64,000 nt of DNA from Myroides odoratus DSM 2801 (GTDB lineage: Bacteria > Bacteroidota > Bacteroidia > Flavobacteriales > Flavobacteriaceae), in NCBI RefSeq assembly GCF_000243275.1, contig NZ_CM001437.1, forward strand, positions 2,735,812 through 2,799,811, written 5' to 3'. Both the position numbers and the translations under genes were made by a program. Below the pieces are notes generated by a model that made no database searches, had not been told where the DNA came from, and worked only from the letters and a program-made list of their open reading frames with translations. Positions 41,868 to 50,789 of this stretch are shown piece after piece (positions within the stretch are counted from its first letter, which is position 1; the number at the start of each line of letters is the position of its first letter).

Positions 41868-42626
41868 CTAATCATTCAATCTCTGATTAGCAAATTCCCA
41901 ATTCAAATGAGGAAGTAAAGCTTTGATGTATTTCTCTTTGTCATTTTTATAGGTAGGCAAGTAAGCATGCTCCCATAGATCAATCACTAATAAAGGTTTT
42001 CCTAATCGCATAGAAATTGGATTTCCGTTATTTTCTGTAGTGACCAATGTCAAATTATTGCGCTGATCAATTAGTAACCACAACCATCCAGAACCTTCAA
42101 ACTCAACGGCAATTCTCGTTATCTCAGCTTTTAAATTAGCGTAGGAACCAAAACTAGACGAAATTAAGGCAGATAAGCCTGTATTTGGGCTAGTTGTTGT
42201 ATTCTTGTTGATAGACTGCCAAAAGAAATTATGGTTGTAATAGGCGCCTGCTACATTCGTTATTTCAGCCTGTGCTGGGGTAACTTTAGTTAAGATAGCC
42301 GTTAAACTATCGGTCACATAAGGTGTACCGTGAATAGCTGTGTTTAAACGATTCGCATAATCCAAATGAATAGTCCCATAGTGGAGTGCTAAATCTTCAG
42401 GTTTAAACAAGTTTTCAATCTCTTCGTATTGAAAAGAAAGCGAATGCATCTCAAAAGGACCCTGTTTCGTTTTGACTTTTTCTTGACCAAGAATTGATTT
42501 CTTCTCTACAACAAAAGTCTCTCTTTTAGGAATCTCAACTTCAATGAGTTCATTTTTCTTTCTACAAGACGATGTCACAAGGACAAGAAAGAGAAACACG
42601 AGGTTTACTAACGTACTGTTTTTCAT
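41868..42626 (-). CDS. Lipoprotein superoxide dismutase (Fe/Mn type)
   Basis: A 252-residue Fe/Mn superoxide dismutase carrying an export signal: the N-terminus has a hydrophobic stretch and lipobox SSC (Cys21), then about 55 linker residues. SOD ligands are read as the His82 segment LHYGTIHLDYANRLN, YNHNFFWQSI, and the classic DLWEHAY with Asp and His. The enzyme converts superoxide to peroxide, here probably at the envelope and not in the cytosol. It is last of a run of overlapping genes after the acyl-CoA-binding protein gene (four-base overlap). Confidence 0.88.
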   Translation of the reverse strand: MKNSTLVNLVFLFLVLVTSSCRKKNELIEVEIPKRETFVVEKKSILGQEKVKTKQGPFEMHSLSFQYEEIENLFKPEDLALHYGTIHLDYANRLNTAIHGTPYVTDSLTAILTKVTPAQAEITNVAGAYYNHNFFWQSINKNTTTSPNTGLSALISSSFGSYANLKAEITRIAVEFEGSGWLWLLIDQRNNLTLVTTENNGNPISMRLGKPLLVIDLWEHAYLPTYKNDKEKYIKALLPHLNWEFANQRLND

Positions 42627-42892
42627 CCTTCGCTTAAAATAGATTGAGCAAGTTTGATATATTCAGCTTTCGCTTGATCTGTGGATAGGTGACTCACCTG
42701 AGTCCAGGCATTGAATTTAAACGCTTTTTTCAAATCATGAGACATGTGTTCAAAGTCTTGATGACTTAAACCATTTGTCGCTTGTTTGTAGTACGCGTAA
42801 ATCCGCAGCATAACATCTGGAGCCAAATTTCTAGCTTCCTTTGAAATTCGGTTGTAGGCTTCTAAAAAGTCTTTATCTAGTTGTTCGCTCAT
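42623..42892 (-). CDS. Acyl-CoA-binding protein
   Basis: An 89-residue four-helix ACBP that binds long-chain acyl-CoA. The fold shows YYKQATNG in helix 2 and KKAFKFNAWTQV in the helix-3 to helix-4 region, the two family signatures. Coupled by one-base and four-base overlaps to psd upstream and the SOD gene downstream. The location in a phospholipid gene cluster fits acyl-CoA supply or buffering. Confidence 0.93.
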   Translation of the reverse strand: MSEQLDKDFLEAYNRISKEARNLAPDVMLRIYAYYKQATNGLSHQDFEHMSHDLKKAFKFNAWTQVSHLSTDQAKAEYIKLAQSILSEG

Positions 42893-43545
42893 TATTGTTT
42901 TTTTGCAATTACCGTTTTGTTTCCAATAGCTTTTTGGTTTAGTACCACATCTACTTTTGTTCCAATCGGTAAATATAAATCCACTCTAGATCCAAATTTA
43001 ATGAAACCAGCATCCGTTCCTTGAATCGCTTGCATACCCGGTTTAGCATAGTTTATAATACGCTTCGCTAATGCACCTGCAATTTGACGGTACATTACTT
43101 CTCCGAAAACCTTATTTTCAATAACAACTGTTGTTCTTTCATTTTCTTCACTTGCCTTAGGATGCCAAGCTACTAGGTATTTTCCTGCGTGATATTGACT
43201 GTATTTAATCAATCCACTCAAGCCATAACGCGTAACGTGTACATTAATCGGCGACATAAAGATAGAAACCATTAAACGGTTATCTTTAAAATACTCAGGC
43301 TCATAAACTTCTTCTATTACAACTACTTTTCCATCAACAGGCGCTACAATAACGTGATCGTTAGGGGTAATGCTTCTGTTTGGATTTCTAAAGAATTGCA
43401 ATACTAAGATTAGCAGTGCTAGAATAATAGATGACAAGGTCATTCTTAACCAATCAATCGTTATAACATAATCTAATACTACAATAAAGATTACAGCTAC
43501 TACTAACGAGAAAAAAATAATTTTAGTTCCTTCTTTATGAAACAT
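42892..43545 (-). CDS. psd: Phosphatidylserine decarboxylase
   Basis: A 217-residue inner-membrane enzyme that makes phosphatidylethanolamine from phosphatidylserine. Two N-terminal membrane helices (about residues 8-50) precede the catalytic part. The proenzyme self-cleavage site is in FIKFGSRVDLYLP (Gly-Ser, the Ser giving the pyruvoyl group). The short form is common in Bacteroidota. It lies three bases from cdsA, and overlaps the ACBP gene. Confidence 0.93.
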   Translation of the reverse strand: MFHKEGTKIIFFSLVVAVIFIVVLDYVITIDWLRMTLSSIILALLILVLQFFRNPNRSITPNDHVIVAPVDGKVVVIEEVYEPEYFKDNRLMVSIFMSPINVHVTRYGLSGLIKYSQYHAGKYLVAWHPKASEENERTTVVIENKVFGEVMYRQIAGALAKRIINYAKPGMQAIQGTDAGFIKFGSRVDLYLPIGTKVDVVLNQKAIGNKTVIAKKQ

Positions 43546-43548
43546 GAC

Positions 43549-44337
43549 TTATAAAATTTGAAAAATGATATACAAAAATGGTGAGATAAACAAGATGCTG
43601 TCTAGGCGATCTAAGATACCTCCGTGTCCTGGCATGATTTTGCCACTATCTTTAACACCGGCTTCTCTTTTGAAATGAGATTCAACTAAGTCCCCAAGTG
43701 TTCCAAATAATCCTACAAAAATAGCACTTGCAATCCAAATATACACATTTAATGATGTAAAAAAGTGATTTAGTACTAGTGATGCAATAATTGCGAATAC
43801 AATTCCACCTAGTAAACCTTCGATGGTTTTTTTAGGAGAAATGCGCTCGAATAGCTTGTGTTTACCGAATTTCTTCCCCACAATGTACGCAAAGGTATCG
43901 TTGGTCCAGACCAAAATTAAAATACCAATAACAATTTGAGGTTGATATCCTTCGGGAGTATAGGGAAGATGTAAAAAAGCTAAAAAAGTCCCTAAGATAT
44001 AACCTAGGAATAGAATAATTTTAATTGGTAAGCTTCGATTGGGTTTACGCGTGGTGAATAATTCTGCCGTAATGGCTAGTAAAATTAAAAAAGTGATGAT
44101 CACCAATGTTTGAACAGGAAGCGCTATACGATCTTGGAAAATAGCGGCTACAGCAACTAAACTCAAACCCACGCAAAGGTATTTTGATAGCTGAATCAAT
44201 TTAGCAAATTCATAAGCAGCTACAATCATAAAAAATCCAAATAGTATTTTGAAAGTTAGTGCATCATACAAAGTTGCACTTAGAAGCAGAACAATATAGA
44301 TTACTCCAGATATTGTTCTTTTAACGGTTTCAGACAT
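43549..44337 (-). CDS. cdsA: Phosphatidate cytidylyltransferase
   Basis: A 262-residue polytopic enzyme with about seven helices that makes CDP-diacylglycerol from phosphatidate and CTP. The signature is near the C-terminus: ESHFKREAGVKDSGKIMPGHGGILDRLDSI. It supplies the phospholipid precursor for the following psd pathway. Two bases separate it from the LUD-domain gene upstream. Confidence 0.96.
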   Translation of the reverse strand: MSETVKRTISGVIYIVLLLSATLYDALTFKILFGFFMIVAAYEFAKLIQLSKYLCVGLSLVAVAAIFQDRIALPVQTLVIITFLILLAITAELFTTRKPNRSLPIKIILFLGYILGTFLAFLHLPYTPEGYQPQIVIGILILVWTNDTFAYIVGKKFGKHKLFERISPKKTIEGLLGGIVFAIIASLVLNHFFTSLNVYIWIASAIFVGLFGTLGDLVESHFKREAGVKDSGKIMPGHGGILDRLDSILFISPFLYIIFQIL

Positions 44338-44339
44338 AA

Positions 44340-44945
44340 TTATAGATCTTCTAATAAAAGTAAATATAAGTTTTTAGGGGATCTGCCATAACTTAAGAAA
44401 TCTTGATTGGCAGAAGGCTTAAAGCAATTGATTGCCGTAATATTAGTAGGCAATGCACTGCTGTATTTTCTTTTTATTTCACGAAGCCCATCGCTTTTAG
44501 TGCGTGTAATTTGGCTTGTTGCCGCAATGATGATAACATTGTCGGGAATTTCATGTGGTTTAAAATCTTTGAGTTGTCTGTCGCAAAATAAAATAGCACC
44601 ATCATCAGCGATTAAACTTTCACAAGAAGAAACAAAGAAAACGGGTTGTTTGGAGTTGACAAAGCGAATGTTGTTGTCTTTCAATAACGAGTGAAATTGG
44701 TTTTCGTTCGTTAGAGCTTCTTTTTCAAACCAATCATTTTCTAATAAAACATTGACGAAAGTTTCTTGTAATTCTGTTTGAGTATCACAGTATAAAAACT
44801 TACCGCCGTTATTCTTAAAGTTAACAGTGAATAGGTCATCAACAGGCATAACAGTTTCTGGAAGATATTGGCTTCTTCGATCATCAGCCTCTTCGTTGCT
44901 TTGTTTTGACATAAATCCGCTAATTAACTTCTTTAGAAAGCTCAT
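44340..44945 (-). CDS. LUD-domain (LutC/YkgG-like) protein
   Basis: A 201-residue protein with the lactate-utilisation LUD fold: VYFVSS-type strand (PVFFVSSCESLIADDGAILF), FKPHEIPDNVIIIAATSQI, and a C-terminal SPKNLYLLLLEDL. In this position in Flavobacteria it is a conserved companion of ftsH and cdsA; no LutA/LutB genes are here, so a role in lactate use is doubtful. Function unknown. Confidence 0.82.
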   Translation of the reverse strand: MSFLKKLISGFMSKQSNEEADDRRSQYLPETVMPVDDLFTVNFKNNGGKFLYCDTQTELQETFVNVLLENDWFEKEALTNENQFHSLLKDNNIRFVNSKQPVFFVSSCESLIADDGAILFCDRQLKDFKPHEIPDNVIIIAATSQITRTKSDGLREIKRKYSSALPTNITAINCFKPSANQDFLSYGRSPKNLYLLLLEDL

Positions 44946-44990
44946 ACGCTAAGTGTCGTAATGTATAAAATTTATTATTTTCAAAGATAA

Positions 44991-45032
44991 AAAAAATCTT
45001 AACTTAAATGAGTCTTTAAGTTAAGATTTTTA
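44991..45032 (-). terminator. Terminator between ftsH and the LUD gene
   Basis: AAATCTTAACTTAAA pairs with TTTAAGTTAAGATTT across a 6-base loop with A and T runs on each side. Confidence 0.85.
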
Positions 45033-45055
45033 TATTGATTCTCAGCAATGCTTGA

Positions 45056-47020
45056 TTAAGCGATTGTGTTTTCTGTATCCGTTTGAGGTTGAATCGTATT
45101 TTCCTCTGTTTCTGACTTGTCAAAAGGACGTTTACCAAAGATATTTTCTAAATCTTGTTGGAAAATCACCTCTTTCTCACAAAGTAAATCAGCCAATTGG
45201 ATTAATTTGTCTTTGTGTTCAGTTAAGATTGCTTGCGCACGCTCATATTGACCTTCGATTAATTTTGAAATTTCTTCATCAATAACCTTCGCTGTATCTT
45301 CTGAGTATGGTTTGCTGAAGTTGTATTCATTTTGACCCGATGAATCGTAGTACGTAATGTTTCCTAACTTTTCATTTAAACCATAGATGGTAACCATTGC
45401 TCTAGCTTGTTTCGCCACTTTTTCAAGGTCACTTAAAGCACCCGTTGAAATTTTGTCAAAAACAATCTTTTCTGCAGCACGTCCACCCATAGTAGCACAC
45501 ATCTCATCTAACATCTGTTCTGTGCGTACAATTTGGCGTTCTGCTGGTAAGTACCAAGCAGCTCCTAAACTTTGTCCACGAGGAACAATAGTTACTTTTA
45601 CAAGTGGCGCTGCGTGTTCACACATCCAGCTTACTGTAGCGTGACCAGCTTCGTGAATTGCAATTGCATATTTCTCTTCTACCGTGATGATTTTGTTTTT
45701 CTTCTCAAGACCACCAATGATTCGATCTACTGCATCCAAGAAGTCTTGCATATCTACTTCTTTTTTGTCTTTACGAGCTGCTGTTAAGGCCGCTTCGTTA
45801 CAAACGTTTGCAATATCAGCACCAGAGAATCCCGGTGTTTGTTTGGCTAAGAAATCGATATCTAAGTTATCTACTCGTTTAATGTTGCGTAAGTGAACAT
45901 TGAAAATAGCTTCTCTTTCCTTAACGTCTGGAAGATCAACATAAATTTGTCTGTCAAAACGTCCGGCACGTAAAAGCGCTTTATCTAAGATTTCTGCGCG
46001 GTTCGTTGCAGCTAATACAATTACATTAGTATGAGAACCAAAACCATCCATTTCAGTTAGTAACTGGTTCAATGTATTTTCTCTTTCATCATTGGATCCA
46101 GAGAAATTACTTTTTCCACGGGCTCTACCTACAGCATCAATCTCATCAATGAAAATAATTGCTGGAGATTTCTCTTTTGCTTGTTTGAATAAGTCACGTA
46201 CACGTGATGCTCCAACTCCAACAAACATCTCTACGAAATCAGAACCTGATAAAGAGAAGAAAGGCACTTTTGCCTCACCTGCTACTGCTTTTGCTAGTAA
46301 CGTTTTACCTGTTCCTGGAGGTCCTACTAAAAGGGCTCCTTTTGGTATTTTACCTCCAATAGAGGTATATTTTTCTGGGTTCTTTAAGAACTCCACAATT
46401 TCTACGATTTCTTCTTTCGCTCCTTCTAATCCAGCTACATCGCTAAAAGTTACTTTGATGTCATTCTTCTCATCAAATAGCTTCGCTTTAGATTTTCCAA
46501 TAGAGAAAATCTGTCCGCCTCCGCCAGCACCACCGCCACCAGTCATTCTTCTCATCATGAATAACCAGAATCCAATGATAATGATAATCGGAAGGAAACT
46601 AATAAAATAATCTCCCCAATTGCTTTCAGCTTCCGATTTGTACTCCACTAGTTTACCTTCTCCAGCAGCCTCATCTAATTTCTTTTGAAAAATTTCTGAG
46701 TTACCAATTTCAGTTACAAATTGTGGACCTGTACTTTCTTTGCCTAGGATTGATTTTCGTTGTAATTCTTCAAAATCTTTACTCTGTAAAGCATCTTTCG
46801 TTAAATATACCTTAGCAACAGAACGATTAAATTCTACTTTTTCTACTTTACCTTCTTTCAGGTAATCGAAAAATTTAGAAAGACTCAGCTGTTTGGAATC
46901 TCCAACACCGCTGCCGTTCGATAAAAAGTTTATAACCAATACGATAACCACAATGCTCGCGTACAAAATCCACGGGCTAAATTTGGGTTTGTTTTGGTTT
47001 GGTTTTATGTTTCCCGCCAT
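45056..47020 (-). CDS. ftsH: ATP-dependent zinc metalloprotease FtsH
   Basis: A 654-residue membrane AAA+ protease for membrane-protein quality control. Two N-terminal helices (about 16-33 and 132-152) flank a periplasmic domain; then Walker A GPPGTGKT, Walker [12 protein letters not shown], the second region of homology [20 protein letters not shown], and the zinc site HEAGH. A glycine-rich linker ([11 protein letters not shown]) follows the second helix. rsfS is encoded 20 bases upstream on the same strand. Confidence 0.97.
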   Translation of the reverse strand: MAGNIKPNQNKPKFSPWILYASIVVIVLVINFLSNGSGVGDSKQLSLSKFFDYLKEGKVEKVEFNRSVAKVYLTKDALQSKDFEELQRKSILGKESTGPQFVTEIGNSEIFQKKLDEAAGEGKLVEYKSEAESNWGDYFISFLPIIIIIGFWLFMMRRMTGGGGAGGGGQIFSIGKSKAKLFDEKNDIKVTFSDVAGLEGAKEEIVEIVEFLKNPEKYTSIGGKIPKGALLVGPPGTGKTLLAKAVAGEAKVPFFSLSGSDFVEMFVGVGASRVRDLFKQAKEKSPAIIFIDEIDAVGRARGKSNFSGSNDERENTLNQLLTEMDGFGSHTNVIVLAATNRAEILDKALLRAGRFDRQIYVDLPDVKEREAIFNVHLRNIKRVDNLDIDFLAKQTPGFSGADIANVCNEAALTAARKDKKEVDMQDFLDAVDRIIGGLEKKNKIITVEEKYAIAIHEAGHATVSWMCEHAAPLVKVTIVPRGQSLGAAWYLPAERQIVRTEQMLDEMCATMGGRAAEKIVFDKISTGALSDLEKVAKQARAMVTIYGLNEKLGNITYYDSSGQNEYNFSKPYSEDTAKVIDEEISKLIEGQYERAQAILTEHKDKLIQLADLLCEKEVIFQQDLENIFGKRPFDKSETEENTIQPQTDTENTIA

Positions 47021-47039
47021 GAAGAATAAATTTTAAAGT

Positions 47040-47411
47040 TTAGTATTGGCTGTTGATATTCGTAATCTTTGCGTCTCCCCACAAGCTCTCTAAGTTGTAA
47101 AATTCGCGGATAGATTTTTGGAACACGTGTACTACAACGTTTATATAGTCCATTAAAATCCATTCTGCGTTAATCTCACCTTCAACATGCCAAGGTTTGT
47201 CGTGTAATTCTTTTGATACAATTTTTTGAACGGAACCTGCAATCGCATTGACTTGCGTATTCGAATTCCCATCGCATATAATGAAATAATCACAAGGTGT
47301 GTTATCTATTTCTCTTAAATCTAAAATCGTCGTATTTTCCCCTTTTACAGCTTCAATTCCTTTGATAATATTAGCAATCAATTCGTCGTTGTTGATAGTT
47401 TTGTTTGTCAT
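47040..47411 (-). CDS. rsfS: Ribosomal silencing factor RsfS
   Basis: A 123-residue RsfS/Iojap protein that binds L14 on the large subunit to block subunit joining in slow growth. The core reads DYFIICDGNSNTQVNAIAGSVQ, then HVEGEINAEWILMDYINVVVHVFQ, which are the family landmarks. It heads the rsfS-ftsH run and is divergent from birA, an arrangement frequent in Flavobacteria. Confidence 0.95.
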   Translation of the reverse strand: MTNKTINNDELIANIIKGIEAVKGENTTILDLREIDNTPCDYFIICDGNSNTQVNAIAGSVQKIVSKELHDKPWHVEGEINAEWILMDYINVVVHVFQKSIREFYNLESLWGDAKITNINSQY

Positions 47412-47513
47412 TTATTGATTTTATCTAAATTTCTTCAAGTTAACAAAAATATGTTTCCTAATTTTGGGTTCAAATATAGTGAATCGCTTCTGATTAGACT
47501 ACAATAATTTTAT

Positions 47514-48245
47514 ATGAATATCATCAAACTCGATGCCATTGCATCCACAAACGCCTATTTAAGAGAGATGTTAACAAATTGCGATTTGGAAAACTTCACG
47601 ACAATTGTCACGGAAAATCAATTCGCAGGCAAAGGACAAAGAGGAACAAGTTGGATTTCGGAAGCGGGTAGTAATCTGACTTTTAGTGTGTTGATGAAGA
47701 GTGAGCCTGATAGTCTTCAAGGGGTTTTTGATCTGAATGTGATGATTGCATTGAGCGTTGCAAGCACCTTGAAAAAAATAACAAATCTGCCATTTTTTAT
47801 CAAATGGCCGAATGACATTTTGTCTGCAAATAAGAAAATTAGTGGCATATTGATCGAAAATATCATCAAAGCTAAGGGTGAAATATTTTCAATTGTGGGA
47901 ATTGGTATTAATGTCAATCAACGCTATTTTCCAGAGATGAGTAAGGCTAGTTCTTTAGCATTACTAGCAGGAGAGCAATTTGATAAGGATATAATATTAC
48001 ACGCGTTACTTTCGGAATTAAGAGAGGGGTATGATGCTTTGCAACAAGGGAATGCAGATGCCTTATGGGAAGCGTATAAAACCCATCTGTTTCGAAAAGA
48101 TAAGATTTCTGCTTTTGAAACCCCAAATGGAGCGCGTTTCAATGGGATAATTCGAGATGTAACGCCTTATGGGAAATTAGTCGTTGAGACGGAAAATCAA
48201 GGAGAATTAGCCTTTGGACTGAAGGAAATTCAATTGTTGTATTAG
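47514..48245 (+). CDS. birA: Biotin--[acetyl-CoA-carboxylase] ligase
   Basis: A 243-residue biotin protein ligase without a DNA-binding N-terminus, so not a repressor. The catalytic core has TNAYLRE, GKGQRGTSWISEAGSNLTFSVL (biotinyl-AMP loop), FFIKWPNDILSANKKISGILIEN and GIGINVN. It biotinylates the acetyl-CoA carboxylase carrier protein. It is divergent from rsfS. Confidence 0.95.
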   Translation: MNIIKLDAIASTNAYLREMLTNCDLENFTTIVTENQFAGKGQRGTSWISEAGSNLTFSVLMKSEPDSLQGVFDLNVMIALSVASTLKKITNLPFFIKWPNDILSANKKISGILIENIIKAKGEIFSIVGIGINVNQRYFPEMSKASSLALLAGEQFDKDIILHALLSELREGYDALQQGNADALWEAYKTHLFRKDKISAFETPNGARFNGIIRDVTPYGKLVVETENQGELAFGLKEIQLLY

Positions 48246-48282
48246 CTCAGAACAAGAAGAATCTGATTCTGAGCCTTTGTTT
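48245..48282. terminator. Terminator between birA and msrB
   Basis: GCTCAGAA (48245-48252) and TTCTGAGC (48267-48274) with a 14-base loop, then a T-rich tail; it lies between convergent genes. Confidence 0.75.
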
Positions 48283-48675
48283 TTATTTTTGATGCGTAAT
48301 AGAAACGGAGTTGATACAGTAACGATGCCCTGTTGTTTCTTGCGGACCATCAGGAAATACATGCCCTAAATGTCCCTGACAATTTGAACAGACCACTTCT
48401 ACACGAACCATTCCGTGCGATAAATCCTTGATATACTCAACACTTCCTTCAATAGCTTGATCAAATGAAGGCCAACCACAATGGGAATTAAACTTCGTTT
48501 GGGCATCAAATAAAAGTTGACCACAACCCGCACATGCATATTGTCCAGCTTCGTAAAAGTCGGTATAAGCTCCAGTAAAAGGACGTTCTGTTCCTTTTTC
48601 TCTTAAAACGTAGAATTGCTCCTCTGTCAGGATTTCTTTCCACTCTTGTTCTGTTGTATTTTTGTCTTTGTTCAT
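48283..48675 (-). CDS. msrB: Peptide-methionine (R)-S-oxide reductase
   Basis: A 130-residue MsrB that reduces methionine-R-sulfoxide in proteins. Two CxxC pairs for zinc (YACAGCG and VVCSNCQGH) and the catalytic C-terminal Cys in RYCINSVS are visible, with the core TKFNSHCGWPSFD. No fused MsrA. Probably cytosolic, as there is no signal peptide. Confidence 0.96.
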   Translation of the reverse strand: MNKDKNTTEQEWKEILTEEQFYVLREKGTERPFTGAYTDFYEAGQYACAGCGQLLFDAQTKFNSHCGWPSFDQAIEGSVEYIKDLSHGMVRVEVVCSNCQGHLGHVFPDGPQETTGHRYCINSVSITHQK

Positions 48676-48700
48676 AAGATTTGAATTGATGGTGTTGTGT

Positions 48701-49573
48701 CTATTCTTGGGTGAAATCTCGAATGCGTTCGATGACTTTTTTATCTCCTAATACCTTGCGATGCCCTAATCCAGAGGTAACCATTAATTGACTGTTTACC
48801 GCGTGTTTCTTGATTTGATAAGCCGCTTTAATTGGAACATCGATATCATCTTCGTCGTGTATAATCAACAAAGGGATGTCAATTTGTTCCGCAGCAGTAT
48901 GTACACAATAGCTGTCCATGGTGCGGTTGAATTGTTTTTCAAAACGCATTTTGATGATGTCTGCAATTTGTGGTTTCAGCTGAAGTTGTTTGATAAAATC
49001 CTCAATAACATCTTGTACAACATCACCACTGCCAATGATAACAGCTTTCTTTGCTTTGAGCCCATCGCGTAAAGCATTCATGGTCGTCATTCCACCTAAA
49101 GAATGTCCAACAACTAAATCAAAAGGGCCGAATTGTTTTTCAATCTCAAAAGCAGCAGCAATGAATTCTGTTAGATTCGTTTTTGTTTTAGGAGAAAAGC
49201 CATGACCTGGTGCGTCAAAACTTACAATATCATATCCTTGTCGAATTAAAATATTGGCAATTGTAACCAATTGAGTACCACGACCATTCCAGCCGTGAAT
49301 CAACAAAGCCTTTTTGTTTGCTTTTTTATTGATGCCATACTCATACATCACAATGTCCTTTTTGATGGCATTGACGTATAATTTACTGCGCTTACTTTTG
49401 GTAAGCATCTCTTTCTCTCGTTTAGGTGTTTTGAATTTTATAGGAGTGATAAAGAGATTCTGTGCAAATTTAGCCGCTAAGGGAAGCGAAAAAAACTGTA
49501 AGAATTTTCCTGTCCAAATAATGGACTTAGGAACTTCTAAGGAATGTTTTGCTTTTTTAGAATTGTCTTGCAT
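48701..49573 (-). CDS. Alpha/beta hydrolase
   Basis: A 290-residue hydrolase. The oxyanion region is LLIHGWNGRGTQL, the nucleophile elbow is VGHSLGGMTTM, the acid is in IIHDEDDIDVP and the catalytic histidine is in SGLGHRKVLG near the C-terminus. The first ~65 residues are basic and contain a hydrophobic patch, perhaps for membrane contact. The substrate is unknown. It follows msrB upstream in the genome but downstream in sequence order, and both lie on the minus strand. Confidence 0.88.
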   Translation of the reverse strand: MQDNSKKAKHSLEVPKSIIWTGKFLQFFSLPLAAKFAQNLFITPIKFKTPKREKEMLTKSKRSKLYVNAIKKDIVMYEYGINKKANKKALLIHGWNGRGTQLVTIANILIRQGYDIVSFDAPGHGFSPKTKTNLTEFIAAAFEIEKQFGPFDLVVGHSLGGMTTMNALRDGLKAKKAVIIGSGDVVQDVIEDFIKQLQLKPQIADIIKMRFEKQFNRTMDSYCVHTAAEQIDIPLLIIHDEDDIDVPIKAAYQIKKHAVNSQLMVTSGLGHRKVLGDKKVIERIRDFTQE

Positions 49574-49615
49574 GAGTTAAAAACATTTAAAGCAAAAGTA
49601 CAAAATATATTGGGA

Positions 49616-50000
49616 GGCTTTTTCGTTTTTTCGTGGGTTGTTTTTTTGAGGGTCGCTTTTTCGTAAGATGTCTCTTTATGTATGCAATCACCTTTTTGTA
49701 GAAAGAAAATTTATCGTAGTAGTATGAAGTTCAACAAAAACACAACTAGCGAAAATGCAAAAAAGCGAAAAAAGGCTTTTTTGTTTTTTTGTGGGTTGTT
49801 TTTTCGTAAGATGTTTCTTTAAATATAAAATTTCTCTTTTGTTGAAAGAAAATTTACCGAAGTAGTATGAAGTTCAACAAAAACACAACTAGCGAAAAGA
49901 CAAAATAGCGAAAAAAGGCTTTTTTGTTTTTTTGAGGGTCGCTTTTTCGTAAGATGTCTCTTTATGTATACAATCAATTTTTTGTAGAAAGAGAAAAACC
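49616..50000. repeat. Tandem repeat array, left block (units 1-3)
   Basis: Units start with GGCTTTTTTGTTTTTTTG and end with CAACTAGCGAAAAGACAAAA, separated by a core containing TTCGTAAGATGT and AGTATGAAGTTCAACAAAAA. Units: 49616-49773, 49774-49916, 49917-50000 (the last cut short). Each unit's ends are roughly inverted copies of one another, so units can fold as hairpins. Confidence 0.75.
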
Positions 50001-50068
50001 TCTAATAAATCAATTTGTGGAATAAGTTTTGTATGAATAACGACGTTTAATCTTAATATTATCTAGTT

Positions 50069-50428
50069 ATGCATGTTTTTTATTTTGAAAAGCTTTTGGT
50101 GTGGCAAAATGCAAGGAGCGCAACGAAAGATATTTATCTTATTACAAGGAAATTTCCTAATGATGAAAAATTTGGCTTAGTTTCTCAACTGCGACGTGCT
50201 ATAACAAGTGTGACTGCAAATGTTGCTGAAGGAATGTCTCGATCAACAAATAAGGATAGATTACATATGCTGAATATATCTTATTCTTCAGCTATTGAAG
50301 TAATCAATTTTTTAATTTTAAGTTTGGATTTAAGTTTTATAACGGAAGAAGAATATCATGTACTTAGGCAAAAAGTTGAATTGATTACAAATCAATTGCA
50401 AAGCCTAGGTAAGAAGCTGAAAGAGTGA
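50069..50428 (+). CDS. Four-helix-bundle (23S-IVS/avd-like) protein
   Basis: A 119-residue all-helical protein of the S23/IVP family: N-terminal FEKLLVWQNARSATKDIYLITRKFP, then SQLRRAITSVTANVAEGMSR (the diagnostic helix) and a C-terminal QLQSLGKKLKE. Relatives are encoded inside 23S rRNA intervening sequences or as accessory genes of diversity-generating retroelements, with nucleic-acid binding by a pentameric basic surface. Here it sits between two blocks of tandem repeats and interrupts unit 3. No reverse transcriptase is nearby. Confidence 0.88.
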   Translation: MHVFYFEKLLVWQNARSATKDIYLITRKFPNDEKFGLVSQLRRAITSVTANVAEGMSRSTNKDRLHMLNISYSSAIEVINFLILSLDLSFITEEEYHVLRQKVELITNQLQSLGKKLKE

Positions 50429-50440
50429 CTATTTTTGAAG

Positions 50441-50722
50441 GAGTTTTTTTGCTTTTTCGTAGATTGTATTTTCGTAAGATGTTTCTTTGTATGTTCAATC
50501 TTCTTCTTTTTGAAAGAAATTTTATTGAATTAGTATGAAGTTCAACAAAAAGCAACTAGCGAAAAGACATAAAAGCGAAAAAAAGGCTTTTTTGTTTTTT
50601 TGTGGGTTGCATTTTCGTAAAGTATCTCGTTGTATGTCAAATCTTCTTCTTTTTGAAAGAAAATTTATTGGATTAGCATGAAGTTCAACAAAAAAGCAAC
50701 AAACAAAAAAGCAAAAAAGCTT
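50441..50722. repeat. Tandem repeat array, right block (units 4-5)
   Basis: Two more diverged copies of the unit at 49616-50000: 50441-50584 and 50585-50722, each with TTCGTAAGATGT- or TTCGTAAAGTAT-like cores and ATGAAGTTCAACAAAAA before the terminal GCGAAAAG or ACAAAAAAGC run. Confidence 0.72.
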
Positions 50723-50743
50723 TCCAACAAAAGCTGCTGCTAA

Positions 50744-50776
50744 TTTGTTAAACATAAAAGAATAGTTTTATTTTTG
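50744..50776 (+). promoter_or_regulatory. Promoter of the M48 lipoprotein gene
   Basis: TTTG at 50744-50747 and TATTTTTG at 50769-50776, 21 bases apart; the start codon is 13 bases further on. Confidence 0.6.
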
Positions 50777-50789
50777 AAGAAAAAATAGA

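Noticed and set aside
50069..50428. Diversity-generating retroelement accessory gene (avd)
   Set aside because: The fold is right, but no reverse transcriptase, template repeat or variable gene is in the region.
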